From the NCBI GenBank assembly GCA_034440395.1, contig JAWXBW010000023.1, positions 1 through 24,260 of the forward strand: a stretch of DNA of 24,260 nucleotides. Reading direction: 5' to 3'. Below the pieces are notes generated by a model. That model saw nothing but the letters and a program-made list of their open reading frames with translations. It had not been told where the DNA came from and searched no databases. The position numbers were made by a program, and so were the translations under genes. The DNA is from JAAUTS01 sp034440395. GTDB taxonomy: Bacteria; Verrucomicrobiota; Verrucomicrobiia; Methylacidiphilales; JAAUTS01. Below are positions 1-8,924 of this stretch, piece after piece. Every line of letters begins with the position of its first letter. Position 1 is the stretch's first letter.

Positions 1-691
1 GATAAGCGACAGCCAATTCTGCTAGCTCTTGAATTTTAAGCTTTTGTAAGTCTGCTAAATGAAAGTCTTTTCCTGCTGGCAATGGCAAGGGTTCACCCTG
101 ATCTTCTGAATTTATTGAGCCGCCAGATCCTTCTAAACTCGGCATATATTCGTCGCGGTGTCCCACATCTTCAGGGAATTCGCCTCCTCGCGGGCCGCCT
201 TGACTTGGCCCCTGATTCTGTCCACGGCGACCGCGACGGAAAAACCGCCCTGCCTTCCCTTGACGGCGACCATTGCCATCTTGCCTAGGGCGATCATTAT
301 CCATCGGCTGACGAAATTCACCTTGCGGGCGAGGCTCACGTGCCTCTCGTGTATCCCGGCTTTCACGGCTTTCCGTTCCTTCACGAGGCGCGCGTAAATC
401 ACGGGGCTCACGAGGTTCGTTAGAAGTGCGGGTATCCGTTCTTTCGCGAAACTCACGGGGTTCACTACCTTCACGTGGCTCACGGGATGTGGCGGGTTCA
501 CGGGGTTCGCTGACTTCCCGAGGTTCACGCTGGGTGCGCGCTTCGCGTGGGCTTCTCTGCTCGCGCGGTTCTCTTGGTTCGCGCTCAGGGCGGGCTTCGG
601 ATACGTTAGATTGTTCAGGCGGAGCGGAATGAGACGATGGAGCTGGGGATTCCGCCGGAGCTGGACTGCTTTGCTGTTCTTCTTTCGGCAT
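1..691 (-). CDS. rho: Transcription termination factor Rho, N-terminal part (runs off window start)
   Basis: The first 230 residues of a minus-strand gene that leaves the window at base 1. Residues 212-228 (LADLQKLKIQELAELA) match the start of the Rho N-terminal helical domain, so the RNA-binding and ATPase domains should lie outside. Before it is a disordered, highly charged extension: residues 34-122 carry about ten EPRE/PRE-like units, residues 142-157 are Arg/Gly rich (RRGRRG), and 1-30 are Pro/Ser/Glu rich. Rho ends RNA synthesis by tracking along nascent RNA; long charged insertions before the core are known from several phyla. The ATG at 691 is chosen because it opens the clear low-complexity tail. 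GTG and TTG codons in frame further upstream, overlapping the coaE end, could also start it. It follows coaE closely on the same strand and is probably co-transcribed with it. Identity rests on the short Rho_N match and gene context. Confidence 0.8.
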   Translation of the reverse strand, partial: MPKEEQQSSPAPAESPAPSSHSAPPEQSNVSEARPEREPREPREQRSPREARTQREPREVSEPREPATSREPREGSEPREFRERTDTRTSNEPREPRDLRAPREGTESRESRDTREAREPRPQGEFRQPMDNDRPRQDGNGRRQGKAGRFFRRGRRGQNQGPSQGGPRGGEFPEDVGHRDEYMPSLEGSGGSINSEDQGEPLPLPAGKDFHLADLQKLKIQELAELAVAY

Positions 692-738
692 AACTTCTTT
701 CTTACCTTTTACTAGTTTTTTCAAAATGGGGGATATTT

Positions 739-1326
739 TCACAAGCTTTTCCAATGTCTATCTAGCAAGTTAACTTGCTGTTCTAACAGTTCTTCACTGC
801 CGTTATTCCAAACGACCAAATCACTTTTTTTAAGTTTCTGTTCAAGGCCCATTTGAGCTTTGATTCTCATCTGAATCTGCCCGAAATCAAAACCTCGCTG
901 CTTCAGTCTCATCTGTTGGGTATCGTGGGAACATCCCACGCACGCCACCGAGTCAAACCAACCGTCTCCTTCAACTTCATAAAGCAACGGGATAACCACT
1001 AGGGTGGCACCTCGCTGCACGCAAACAGAATGCTGTAGCTGCCATTCTTTTTGTATGAGGGGATGAAGAATTGAGTTTAATAAACTCCGTTTTCCAGAAT
1101 CCGTAAAAATGATGTCACCCAACTGGAGACGATCAATCGAACCTTCGCTATTTAGGATAGATGAGCCGAAGGAGTCAATAACTTTTTTATACCCCTCGGA
1201 ATCTTTCTTCACTATTTCTTGCGCAATTTCATCTGCATCAATAACCTGCCAGCCCCTCTTTTTTAGTGATTCAGAGACCGTAGATTTTCCACAAGCTATC
1301 CCTCCAGTAAGAGTAAATCGTTTCAT
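739..1326 (-). CDS. coaE: Dephospho-CoA kinase
   Basis: Cytoplasmic enzyme that phosphorylates the 3'-hydroxyl of the ribose in dephospho-CoA with ATP, the last step of coenzyme A synthesis. The 195-residue length is normal for CoaE (about 200). Visible motifs: a P-loop at residues 8-16 (GGIACGKST), the DADEIA motif at 30-35 that follows the first helix in this family, and a C-terminal lid region rich in Lys, Arg and Gln (CSHDTQQMRLKQRGFD). The stop lies 47 bases before the rho ATG, so the two genes probably form a transcription unit. The start ATG at 1326 places the P-loop at the expected distance from the N-terminus. Nothing is broken. Confidence 0.93.
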   Translation of the reverse strand: MKRFTLTGGIACGKSTVSESLKKRGWQVIDADEIAQEIVKKDSEGYKKVIDSFGSSILNSEGSIDRLQLGDIIFTDSGKRSLLNSILHPLIQKEWQLQHSVCVQRGATLVVIPLLYEVEGDGWFDSVACVGCSHDTQQMRLKQRGFDFGQIQMRIKAQMGLEQKLKKSDLVVWNNGSEELLEQQVNLLDRHWKSL

Positions 1327-1419
1327 TTAAAATTAGGTGTTACCGCATAATCCTCACGGCTCAAGTTATTCAAACAGCCTGCCGTTCCCTAGACTTTTAA
1401 ACCAATCGTTTATGAAAAA

Positions 1420-2253
1420 TCAATACTCAAACACGGTAGCTCTGATTTTGAATCCCGTGGATTGACTCGTCTGCGTACGGTTTCCACCCATAAAAAAATT
1501 ACGGTTAAATTCATCGCCCGCCCCTTGAAAGCCCCCTATGGAAACCTCCTGGCCATTCGCCACCATAACTGTGGTGGCCAAATCTCGGTAATCTATAACC
1601 ATCGGATTTCCATCAACAAGTGCGGTAATTTGAGGCATCAAAACTACCTCAATTAAATTTCCCCGTAAGGTAGGCCGCACCGACATTTGGGATCCAATAT
1701 CGCGCCATTGCGTTTGGGTCGTGATGTAGCCATGGCCATAAGCATAATTGAAAAAATAATCCACATAAGGAACTTCTTGCACCACCCGAATAGCTGCGGA
1801 TAAACCGCTCTGCACAACGAGAAATTGACCTGCGCTTCGGCTCGTCGTGGTCGTTTGATTCATTAAATTAATATCGATAGAATTTCGCGGTAAGCCTGGC
1901 CTGTTTCCTACCTGTATATCTCGACCACCAGCTCGAAACCCCACATCCCCACCACGCTGCTTGTTGGAAGTGTCTTCATTAAAAATGACTTCGACTTTTA
2001 TGTTAGGCCTAGGCTTAGCCATATCTGTTAGTAAAAGCCCTACTAATTCGTGCACCCCTGCATTGTCTTGGACTAGAACCTTAGCCTTATCGCGTAAAAT
2101 GACGATTTTACCCTCAGGACTTAACACTCCCTTAAGCACTTCCTCCACTTCCCGTGGATCAGCGGAACCAAAGCTGTAAATTTTATCTACTCGATCTGCA
2201 TGAAGAGACAGCACGCAAAAAAAGTAAACCGAAAGAACGGCTAGGTATCTCAT
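1420..2253 (-). CDS. Short exported secretin-domain protein
   Basis: A 277-residue protein with a likely signal peptide (residues 1-19, cut after LSLHA). Residues 20-80 resemble the small alpha/beta N-domains of secretins (pattern VEEVLKGVL, KVLVQDNAGVHELVGLLL). From about residue 83 (PNIKVEVIF) to the end it resembles the secretin beta domain: MSVRPTLRGNLIEVVLMPQI, then a DG turn, then TTVMVANGQEVSIGGF. Secretins form outer-membrane pores for type II/III secretion and type IV pili but are usually 450-750 residues. This one lacks most N-domains and has no secretion partner genes nearby, so a standard gated channel is doubtful. It may be a pilus or secretion accessory, or an orphan duplicate. 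The family match rests on pattern recognition, and the function is unknown. No clear ribosome site precedes the ATG. Confidence 0.7.
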   Translation of the reverse strand: MRYLAVLSVYFFCVLSLHADRVDKIYSFGSADPREVEEVLKGVLSPEGKIVILRDKAKVLVQDNAGVHELVGLLLTDMAKPRPNIKVEVIFNEDTSNKQRGGDVGFRAGGRDIQVGNRPGLPRNSIDINLMNQTTTTSRSAGQFLVVQSGLSAAIRVVQEVPYVDYFFNYAYGHGYITTQTQWRDIGSQMSVRPTLRGNLIEVVLMPQITALVDGNPMVIDYRDLATTVMVANGQEVSIGGFQGAGDEFNRNFFMGGNRTQTSQSTGFKIRATVFEY

Positions 2254-2480
2254 AAAATAAGCGTAGTCAAAACCCCCAAAACCGCAAGGTTAAGCTTATT
2301 TAAAATTATCGCTAACCGTAAACTAGTGCAGCGTATTAGGTCATAAAGATTGCCTTAAATGAATGCATGGATTAACTGCATTTTTGCATGTCCTTAAAGA
2401 CGATTTGAAAAAACCTACTTAAACTTGCCATGAGTCCATTGATGCAGAGCACTATTAGGCTCACTCGCTGCCTTGGCTGC

Positions 2481-2492
2481 GGATCACCTCCT
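2481..2492 (-). other. 12-base full complement of the 16S 3' tail overlapping the prx stop
   Basis: On the minus strand the sequence AGGAGGTGATCC overlaps the stop codon of the peroxiredoxin gene; the plus strand reads GGATCACCTCCT, the usual last bases of 16S rRNA. No start codon sits at a normal spacing downstream on the minus strand, and the bases around it do not extend into a recognisable 16S gene. It may be chance, a scrap of rRNA sequence, or a ribosome-pausing site. Confidence 0.4.
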
Positions 2493-2997
2493 ACCTAAGC
2501 TCTCCAACCGCTTTTAATACATCACTCGCCTGCTGCGCAGTTGAGGCACTTAAATCAGTCCAAACCACTTTCCCATCCTTAATCAAATAAGCCTGTCGCT
2601 TCGCAAACCCCATCATACTCGGCACCCCGAACGCTTTAATCACCACATTCTCCGTGTCTGGAATAAGCGTAAACGGCAACTTATATTTTTCCTTAAAAGC
2701 CTTTTGCGCTACCGCATTGTCATGACTTACCCCTATGACCCGAATTCCCTTATCTGTTAAAGCCGTGTAGCTGTCGCGTAAACTACAACCTTGAGCCGTG
2801 CAGCCTGGCGTGTCCGCCTTGGGATAAAAATAAACCAACGTCAAACCCGTCGTAAATATCTCGCCTAAATTAAGCTCTTTCCCAGCCTCGTCCTTTACGA
2901 CCATGCTAGGGGCACTGTCTCCCACCTTTAACTCCGCCGCGTGCGTCAAACCAACAAAACTTAAAAAGCTCATAAATAATATTTTCCTCATTATCAT
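2491..2997 (-). CDS. Exported PrxQ/BCP-type peroxiredoxin
   Basis: Thiol peroxidase of the AhpC/TSA superfamily, BCP/PrxQ branch, which reduces hydrogen peroxide and organic hydroperoxides. The FYPKADTPGCTAQGCSLRD block at residues 57-75 contains the peroxidatic Cys66 and a second Cys71 five residues later, the spacing of two-Cys PrxQ proteins. The GVSHD motif and the PFTLIPD stretch are also typical. The 168-residue length is slightly longer than cytoplasmic BCP because of an N-terminal signal-like segment (residues 1-21, ending LTHAAE), so it probably acts in the periplasm or cell envelope. Two start codons are close together (2997 and 2991); the first is used here. It is divergent from uvrA across a 102-base gap, which probably holds both promoters. 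Confidence 0.9.
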   Translation of the reverse strand: MIMRKILFMSFLSFVGLTHAAELKVGDSAPSMVVKDEAGKELNLGEIFTTGLTLVYFYPKADTPGCTAQGCSLRDSYTALTDKGIRVIGVSHDNAVAQKAFKEKYKLPFTLIPDTENVVIKAFGVPSMMGFAKRQAYLIKDGKVVWTDLSASTAQQASDVLKAVGELR

Positions 2998-3099
2998 TCT
3001 AAATTACGCTCTCTTTTAACCAAAAGCAACCGCCTCAATATTCTAACACAATAATCTGGGCTCTCTTGCCTCAACTCAAATCTGCGCTAAGCAAGTACG

Positions 3100-6000
3100 A
3101 TGTCTTTAACTCTACCCTCAGGATTCATTACCGTGCGTGGCGCACGCCAAAATAACCTGAAAAATCTCGATCTCGATATTCCGTTAAACGAACTCGTCGT
3201 CTTGACTGGAGTCAGCGGTTCTGGAAAGTCTTCTCTAGCCTTTGACACGCTTTATGCCGAAGGCCAACGCCGTTACACCGAGACCTTTAGCCCTTACACC
3301 CGCCAGTTCCTTGAACGCATGGATAAACCGCAGGTTGATAAAATCGAAGGCATCCCCCCATCCATCGCTATTCAACAAGCTAACTCCGTCCGCACCAGCC
3401 GTAGCACCGTCGGCACTATGACCGAAATAGCCGATTACCTTAAACTACTTTACCCCAGCATTGCCACCCTACATAGCCCACTGACGGGCAGGCAGATTAA
3501 GCCTTGGAAAGCCCAAGACTTAGCCGACACTTTATTACTCACTCATCCTGGAAAAACAATTCTTATCACGTTTAATGTGCCCTTTCCCTCTAACACTCCG
3601 TGGAAAGATCTCTGCTCCTTCCTTTCAGCCCAAGGCTTTGTCCGAGTCCTTCATGGGGATAAGCCCATCCGACTCGAACCTGAAAACGCCCCCGACCTTA
3701 GACTCTGGCTCAGCTCACTGCCTTCGTCTGCCTCTCCGCCAGAAAGTGGTTCTAAAACAAAGAGTCCTAAAAAAAATCTCGCTGCTCAAATTTTTAACAT
3801 TCCCGTCGTCACAGACCGCATCACGCTCGACCAAGATAGTAAGGCTCGCCTCATGGAAGCTCTCGAGTCCTCCTTCCGTTTCGGTAAAGGTCTCCTCAGT
3901 ATTCATGTTCCTAACGCACAACCTCTTGCCTTTTCCCAACGCTGGTTCTGTCCAGAATCTCAGCATGAATTCACTCCTCCCTCACCTGCCCTCTTTAGCT
4001 TTAATAACCCCATCGGAGCTTGTCCCGTCTGCCGCGGTTTTGGGCGCACTGTTGAAATTGACTACGGCCTAGCCTTACCAGACCGCAAGTTAAGTATTGA
4101 GGAAGGTGTAGTCAAACCCTTCCAAACGGACAGCAATGCTGAGTGCCAAAAAGATTTAACCAAAGCCTGCAAACGTAAAAAAATTTCTCTGACAAAACCT
4201 TTCCAGCAACTCAGCCCTGAGCAACAACACTTCGTCCTCTCCGGCGATGATCGTAAAGGCAAGACTAATGAACAGATTCACGATCAAGGTCTTTGGTATG
4301 GCGTGAAAGGTTTCTTTGAATGGATGGAAACGCGCAGCTACAAAATGCACGTCCGTGTTCTCCTATCCCGTTACCGTGCGTATCATATTTGCCCAGCATG
4401 TCTCGGCACACGATTCCAACCCCAAACTCATCTCTGGAAAATTCAAGGGAAAAGCCTCCCCGAACTCAACGATCTGGCCTTCAAAGATCTTCTGCCTTTT
4501 CTAGAAAAAATTCATACCCCAGACGAATCTTCTACGATCCTCCTTCAACAAATCCGCTCCCGCGTGCAGTTCCTCAGCCAAGTAGGCCTAGGATATTTGA
4601 CGCTCAATCGCACCACAAGAACCCTCTCCGGCGGTGAGGTGCAGCGCGTCAATCTCACCACCTGCCTCGGCACCTCACTGGTTGGCACCATGTTTGTCCT
4701 AGATGAACCCAGCATCGGCCTCCACCCGCGTGACACGGATCAACTCATCAAGGTCTTGCAATGCCTACGGGACCAAGGCAACAGCATCCTTGTGGTCGAA
4801 CATGATGCCTCTATGATGCGCGCCGCAGATCGTGTAATCGAGCTTGGACCAGGACGAGGCGAGGGCGGCGGTCATCTAAGTTTCCAAGGCAGTGTAGCCC
4901 AGATGTTAGAGGATCCAAAATCTCTCACTGGAGGCTATCTCAGCCACCGGCTCAGCATTCCATTACCCCTCGCAAGACGTCCTTTAAAAAATGCCATCAA
5001 CCTTTTGTTTAAAGGAGCCGCCAAACATAACGTCCGCAAAATGGATTTTCAAATTCCTCTTCGTCGCCTTACCGCCATAACAGGCGTCAGCGGTTCAGGA
5101 AAAAGTACTTTAGTTGAAGAGATTATTTTCAAACACCTAACCCAATCTCTCGGTCGCACCGTCTCAGAGGCCGGTTCGCTCACATCCCTTAAAAATACCG
5201 ATCTTGTTTCTGATGTCGTGTTGGTAGATCAAAGTCCTCTCACGCAAACACCCCGCTCCACCCCGCTACTTTACCTAGGGGTTTACGATGCTGTGCGGGA
5301 TCTTTTTGCCGCCACGGATGATGCGCGCCAGACGGGTGTTGGCGCCTCCTGCTTCTCCTTTAACACAGGAACAGGTCGCTGCACCCGCTGTAACGGAACT
5401 GGTTATGAATTGATTAAGATGCAGTTCCTTTCCGACGTCTATGTTCGTTGCCCCGTCTGTGAAGGAAAACGCTTCCAAAAACATGTGCTTCAAGTTAAGT
5501 ATCACGGAATTTCTATTGATCAACTTTTAGAAATGACTATTCAGGAAGGGATTGATTTCTTTTCCTTAGAAATCACCGCAGCCGCCGCTAAAGAAGTTAA
5601 ACAGCGTGAGCAAATCCGAGACGGTCTGGCCTTAATCCAAGAAGTCGGCCTTGGTTATTTAAAATGTGGTCAGCCTCTTAATCAACTCTCTGGCGGTGAA
5701 TCACAACGCCTGAAACTGGTTAGTTATCTTTTTGAAACATTAAAGAAAAAGTCTGGCAAGAAAAGAGCTCCTCAAGTTAAACCTAATGCCGATCGTATCG
5801 AAAGCTTAACTACTAAGGTTCTGATTTTAGATGAACCCACTACGGGTCTGCACTTTGACGACATCCGCGTTCTGGTTCAAGTCCTGCAACGACTAGTCGA
5901 TGCAGGTCATACCTTAATTGTTATTGAACATAATTTAGATGTAATCAAATGCGCCGACTACATTCTTGATCTTGGCCCCGAGTCAGGCGACGGCGGTGGA

Positions 6001-8742
6001 GATCTCGTCGCGAGCGGAACGCCCGAAGAAATTTCCCTGCACCCTAAAAGTCTCACTGGCTTTTACTTAAAAGATATTTTAGCTCCTGCAAAAATCTCTG
6101 AGAAGAAATGTACCCAAAAAACTGCAATTTTACCAAAAAAGGCTCCGAGCCGCTTTATCGAGATTAGTGGAGCGCGCCACCATAACTTAAAGAATGTTAG
6201 CCTAAAAATTCCTCGCGATCAGATGGTCGTAATCACGGGACTTTCTGGCTCTGGCAAAAGCACACTAGCCTTTGACCTACTCTTTGCGGAAGGCCAGCGG
6301 CGTTATCTTGATTGCTTAAACAATTATGCCCGTCAATTCATGGAACAAATGGAGAAGCCACGGGTGGACGCTATCCTCGGCATTCCTCCTTCCGTAGCCA
6401 TTGAACAACGCACCACGCGCGGTGGCGGGAAAAGCACCGTTGCCACCATCACCGAACTCTACCATTTCATGCGCCTTCTCTATGCTAAGATGGGGCAACA
6501 ACACGATCCTCAAACGGGAGAAGCCTGCATCCAACAAAGTCCTGAAGACATTATTAAAAATGTTCAACTACAATTACGCAACCACGAACTGAGCCTCATG
6601 GCACCGCTAGTTCGAGGGCGTAAGGGTCTTTACACAGAAATAGCCGCTTGGGCTGAGAAGAAAGGGTTTCCTTTCCTTCGTGTCGATGGACAGTGGATCG
6701 CCCCTGATAAATTCAAGGCTCTGGACCGTTACCGGGATCACAACATCGACCTCATCTTAGGTAACATCAACAAAAAGACCGACAACCTCGCAGCCTTGAT
6801 TAATCAAGCTCTAAGCCTCGGTAAGGGAACTCTCTACACGCTTAATAATTATAAAAAGGAAACCGTTTACAGCACCGCTCTCTACTCACCCTCGACGGGG
6901 AGATCCTTTAATGAACTTGATCCGCGCCTCTTCTCTTTCAACAGCCCGCACGGTTGGTGTCCTGTTTGTGAAGGCTATGGCAGCATCCTTAAAATCAGCA
7001 CCGACGAAAATCTTTCTGAGATTGAACAAGAACAACAACGGGAATGGCTCCGAGAATCTGCCGATACGGGCGAGGCTAGGATCTGCCCAGCTTGTCACGG
7101 CAGTAAGTTAAATGAAATCGCCCGCGCCGTGCGCTTTGGCGGAAAACCCATAACCGAAATTAACGCTATGACCATCTCGGACTTCCGCCATTTCTTTAGC
7201 AGCCTGAAATGGAAAGGGCGCGAAGCCATTATCATGCGCGATATCCAGCCCGAGATCGAACAACGTCTGCGCTTCCTCCAACACGTTGGGCTTGATTATT
7301 TAAATCTAGACCGTGCCGCCCCGACTTTATCGGGCGGTGAATCCCAACGCATCCGCCTTGCCGCTCAGCTCGGCTCTAACCTCCAAGGCGTGCTCTACGT
7401 TTTAGACGAACCCACCATAGGTCTCCACCCTCGTGATAACACCGAACTTATTAAAACTCTCCGACAACTGCAACAACGAGGAAATTCTGTGGTCATCGTT
7501 GAACACGATGAAGAAATGATGAAAGAAGCCGATCACATCATCGACCTTGGCCCTGGCGCGGGCATACACGGCGGCGAAATCGTGGCTCAAGGATCGTGGA
7601 AAAAAATAGCTGGTAATAAAAAATCTGCTACTGGCCTGCTTCTCGGTAAACCCCTTAAACACCCGATGCGCGGGAAACGTCGCCCTTGTGACAAATCCAT
7701 CCCTTACTTAAAAATTCAAGGTGCTCAAGCCAACAACCTCAAAAATATTTCCATCTCCATACCCCTAGGCCGCCTCACCGTTTTGAGCGGAGTTAGCGGT
7801 TCAGGTAAAAGCACGCTCCTGCGTCAGATCATTCAGCCCGCTGTCCTTAATGCCATTAAAAAAACACCCCTCTCCAAAAGCTTACGACGCTGGTCTAAAG
7901 TGCAAGGAGCCGAACACATCACTCATGTCACGGAAGTAGATCAGTCTCCCATCGGTAAAACCTCCCGCTCCACCGTCATCACTTATCTTGGGCTGATGGA
8001 TCGTTTGCGAGAACTCTTCGCCTCCACGAATTTAGCTAAAGCACGAGGTTTCACCGCTAACTACTTTTCTTACAACTCAGGTCCCGGCCGCTGCCAAGCT
8101 TGTCAAGGTCAAGGCACCATTAAAATCGACATGAATTTTCTTCCTTCGACCTACACCGTCTGCGAAAAATGTCAGGGGCGGCGTTGGAGCGATCCCGTGT
8201 TGGAAACTTTATTTAAAGATAAAAATATTCACGACGTCCTACAACTGAGTGTGGACGAGGCCGTTACCTTTTTTGAAAATCAGTCTGCTATCCAACTCCC
8301 TCTTAAGCTCATGCAGCAAACAGGTCTAGGCTACCTCACCCTAGGTCAAACGAGTCCCACCCTATCGGGCGGCGAGGCTCAACGCTTGAAACTCGTGACG
8401 GAACTAGCTGCCTCTCAACAAAGCCTAAACCGCATGAAAATGCGTTCACTACAAAAAATCAAAGCGCACACCCTCTATCTCCTAGAAGAACCCACCGTAG
8501 GGTTACACCTAGCTGATGTTAAAAAATTGATCGAACTCCTCCATCAACTCGTAGAGGAAGGGCACACCGTAATCGTGATTGAGCATCATCTCAACGTCAT
8601 CGCCGAGGCCGATCACGTCATAGACATCGGCCCTGAAGCGGGACTAGGCGGCGGCACCATCGTAGGCGAAGGCACACCTGAGGACATAGCTAAATGCGTT
8701 AAGAGCCACACGGGAAACTATCTAAAGAAAGTGCTCTGCTAG
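3100..8742 (+). CDS. uvrA: Double-length (tandem fused) excinuclease ABC subunit UvrA
   Basis: DNA damage recognition subunit of nucleotide excision repair, which loads UvrB at lesions. Ordinary UvrA is about 940 residues and works as a dimer; this 1880-residue protein holds two full copies in one chain. Copy 1 spans about residues 1-1000 and copy 2 about 1018-1880, joined by a Lys-rich linker near 995-1017. Four Walker A motifs (G-[VL]-SGSGKS) start at 37, 662, 1047 and 1564. Four LSGGE signatures lie at 509, 863, 1410 and 1755. Walker B sites are near 535, 911, 1436 and 1796, the last reading LLEEP instead of LDEP. Zinc-type Cys pairs are at 308/311, 431/434, 761/764, 784/787, 1287/1290, 1329/1332, 1665/1668 and 1688/1691. 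The first pair of zinc module 1 is lost: CPES in copy 1 and YSPS in copy 2. Chlamydiae are known to carry a similar double UvrA. The reading frame is intact. Confidence 0.95.
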   Translation: MSLTLPSGFITVRGARQNNLKNLDLDIPLNELVVLTGVSGSGKSSLAFDTLYAEGQRRYTETFSPYTRQFLERMDKPQVDKIEGIPPSIAIQQANSVRTSRSTVGTMTEIADYLKLLYPSIATLHSPLTGRQIKPWKAQDLADTLLLTHPGKTILITFNVPFPSNTPWKDLCSFLSAQGFVRVLHGDKPIRLEPENAPDLRLWLSSLPSSASPPESGSKTKSPKKNLAAQIFNIPVVTDRITLDQDSKARLMEALESSFRFGKGLLSIHVPNAQPLAFSQRWFCPESQHEFTPPSPALFSFNNPIGACPVCRGFGRTVEIDYGLALPDRKLSIEEGVVKPFQTDSNAECQKDLTKACKRKKISLTKPFQQLSPEQQHFVLSGDDRKGKTNEQIHDQGLWYGVKGFFEWMETRSYKMHVRVLLSRYRAYHICPACLGTRFQPQTHLWKIQGKSLPELNDLAFKDLLPFLEKIHTPDESSTILLQQIRSRVQFLSQVGLGYLTLNRTTRTLSGGEVQRVNLTTCLGTSLVGTMFVLDEPSIGLHPRDTDQLIKVLQCLRDQGNSILVVEHDASMMRAADRVIELGPGRGEGGGHLSFQGSVAQMLEDPKSLTGGYLSHRLSIPLPLARRPLKNAINLLFKGAAKHNVRKMDFQIPLRRLTAITGVSGSGKSTLVEEIIFKHLTQSLGRTVSEAGSLTSLKNTDLVSDVVLVDQSPLTQTPRSTPLLYLGVYDAVRDLFAATDDARQTGVGASCFSFNTGTGRCTRCNGTGYELIKMQFLSDVYVRCPVCEGKRFQKHVLQVKYHGISIDQLLEMTIQEGIDFFSLEITAAAAKEVKQREQIRDGLALIQEVGLGYLKCGQPLNQLSGGESQRLKLVSYLFETLKKKSGKKRAPQVKPNADRIESLTTKVLILDEPTTGLHFDDIRVLVQVLQRLVDAGHTLIVIEHNLDVIKCADYILDLGPESGDGGGDLVASGTPEEISLHPKSLTGFYLKDILAPAKISEKKCTQKTAILPKKAPSRFIEISGARHHNLKNVSLKIPRDQMVVITGLSGSGKSTLAFDLLFAEGQRRYLDCLNNYARQFMEQMEKPRVDAILGIPPSVAIEQRTTRGGGKSTVATITELYHFMRLLYAKMGQQHDPQTGEACIQQSPEDIIKNVQLQLRNHELSLMAPLVRGRKGLYTEIAAWAEKKGFPFLRVDGQWIAPDKFKALDRYRDHNIDLILGNINKKTDNLAALINQALSLGKGTLYTLNNYKKETVYSTALYSPSTGRSFNELDPRLFSFNSPHGWCPVCEGYGSILKISTDENLSEIEQEQQREWLRESADTGEARICPACHGSKLNEIARAVRFGGKPITEINAMTISDFRHFFSSLKWKGREAIIMRDIQPEIEQRLRFLQHVGLDYLNLDRAAPTLSGGESQRIRLAAQLGSNLQGVLYVLDEPTIGLHPRDNTELIKTLRQLQQRGNSVVIVEHDEEMMKEADHIIDLGPGAGIHGGEIVAQGSWKKIAGNKKSATGLLLGKPLKHPMRGKRRPCDKSIPYLKIQGAQANNLKNISISIPLGRLTVLSGVSGSGKSTLLRQIIQPAVLNAIKKTPLSKSLRRWSKVQGAEHITHVTEVDQSPIGKTSRSTVITYLGLMDRLRELFASTNLAKARGFTANYFSYNSGPGRCQACQGQGTIKIDMNFLPSTYTVCEKCQGRRWSDPVLETLFKDKNIHDVLQLSVDEAVTFFENQSAIQLPLKLMQQTGLGYLTLGQTSPTLSGGEAQRLKLVTELAASQQSLNRMKMRSLQKIKAHTLYLLEEPTVGLHLADVKKLIELLHQLVEEGHTVIVIEHHLNVIAEADHVIDIGPEAGLGGGTIVGEGTPEDIAKCVKSHTGNYLKKVLC

Positions 8743-8924
8743 GCCTCAAGGCTGATGAGTTAGAATCATCATTAACCAAATCCTCAATCAATAAAAGTGT
8801 GCAGCTAGAATCCAGAATGGCTCACGCAGAGGGGGACGGATTAAGGCGGAGCTGCGCAAAGGCGGGCCTGTCTGCGACATCGACCCGGTCTTGACGTAGA
8901 GCGGATCGTGGTGCATAGTGGAAT

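Noticed and set aside
426..632. Plus-strand ORF full of SRGS repeats
   Set aside because: It is the antisense shadow of the repetitive Rho extension; the minus frame continues into a recognisable Rho_N domain.
2372..2464. 30-codon hydrophobic minus-strand ORF (GTG start) after the strong AGGAGG at 2487-2492
   Set aside because: The spacing from the ribosome-site-like sequence to GTG is about 22 bases, and no family or conservation can be claimed.
8753..8771. Hairpin TGATGA/TCATCA just after uvrA
   Set aside because: Short A/T-rich stem with no T run after it, not enough for an intrinsic terminator.
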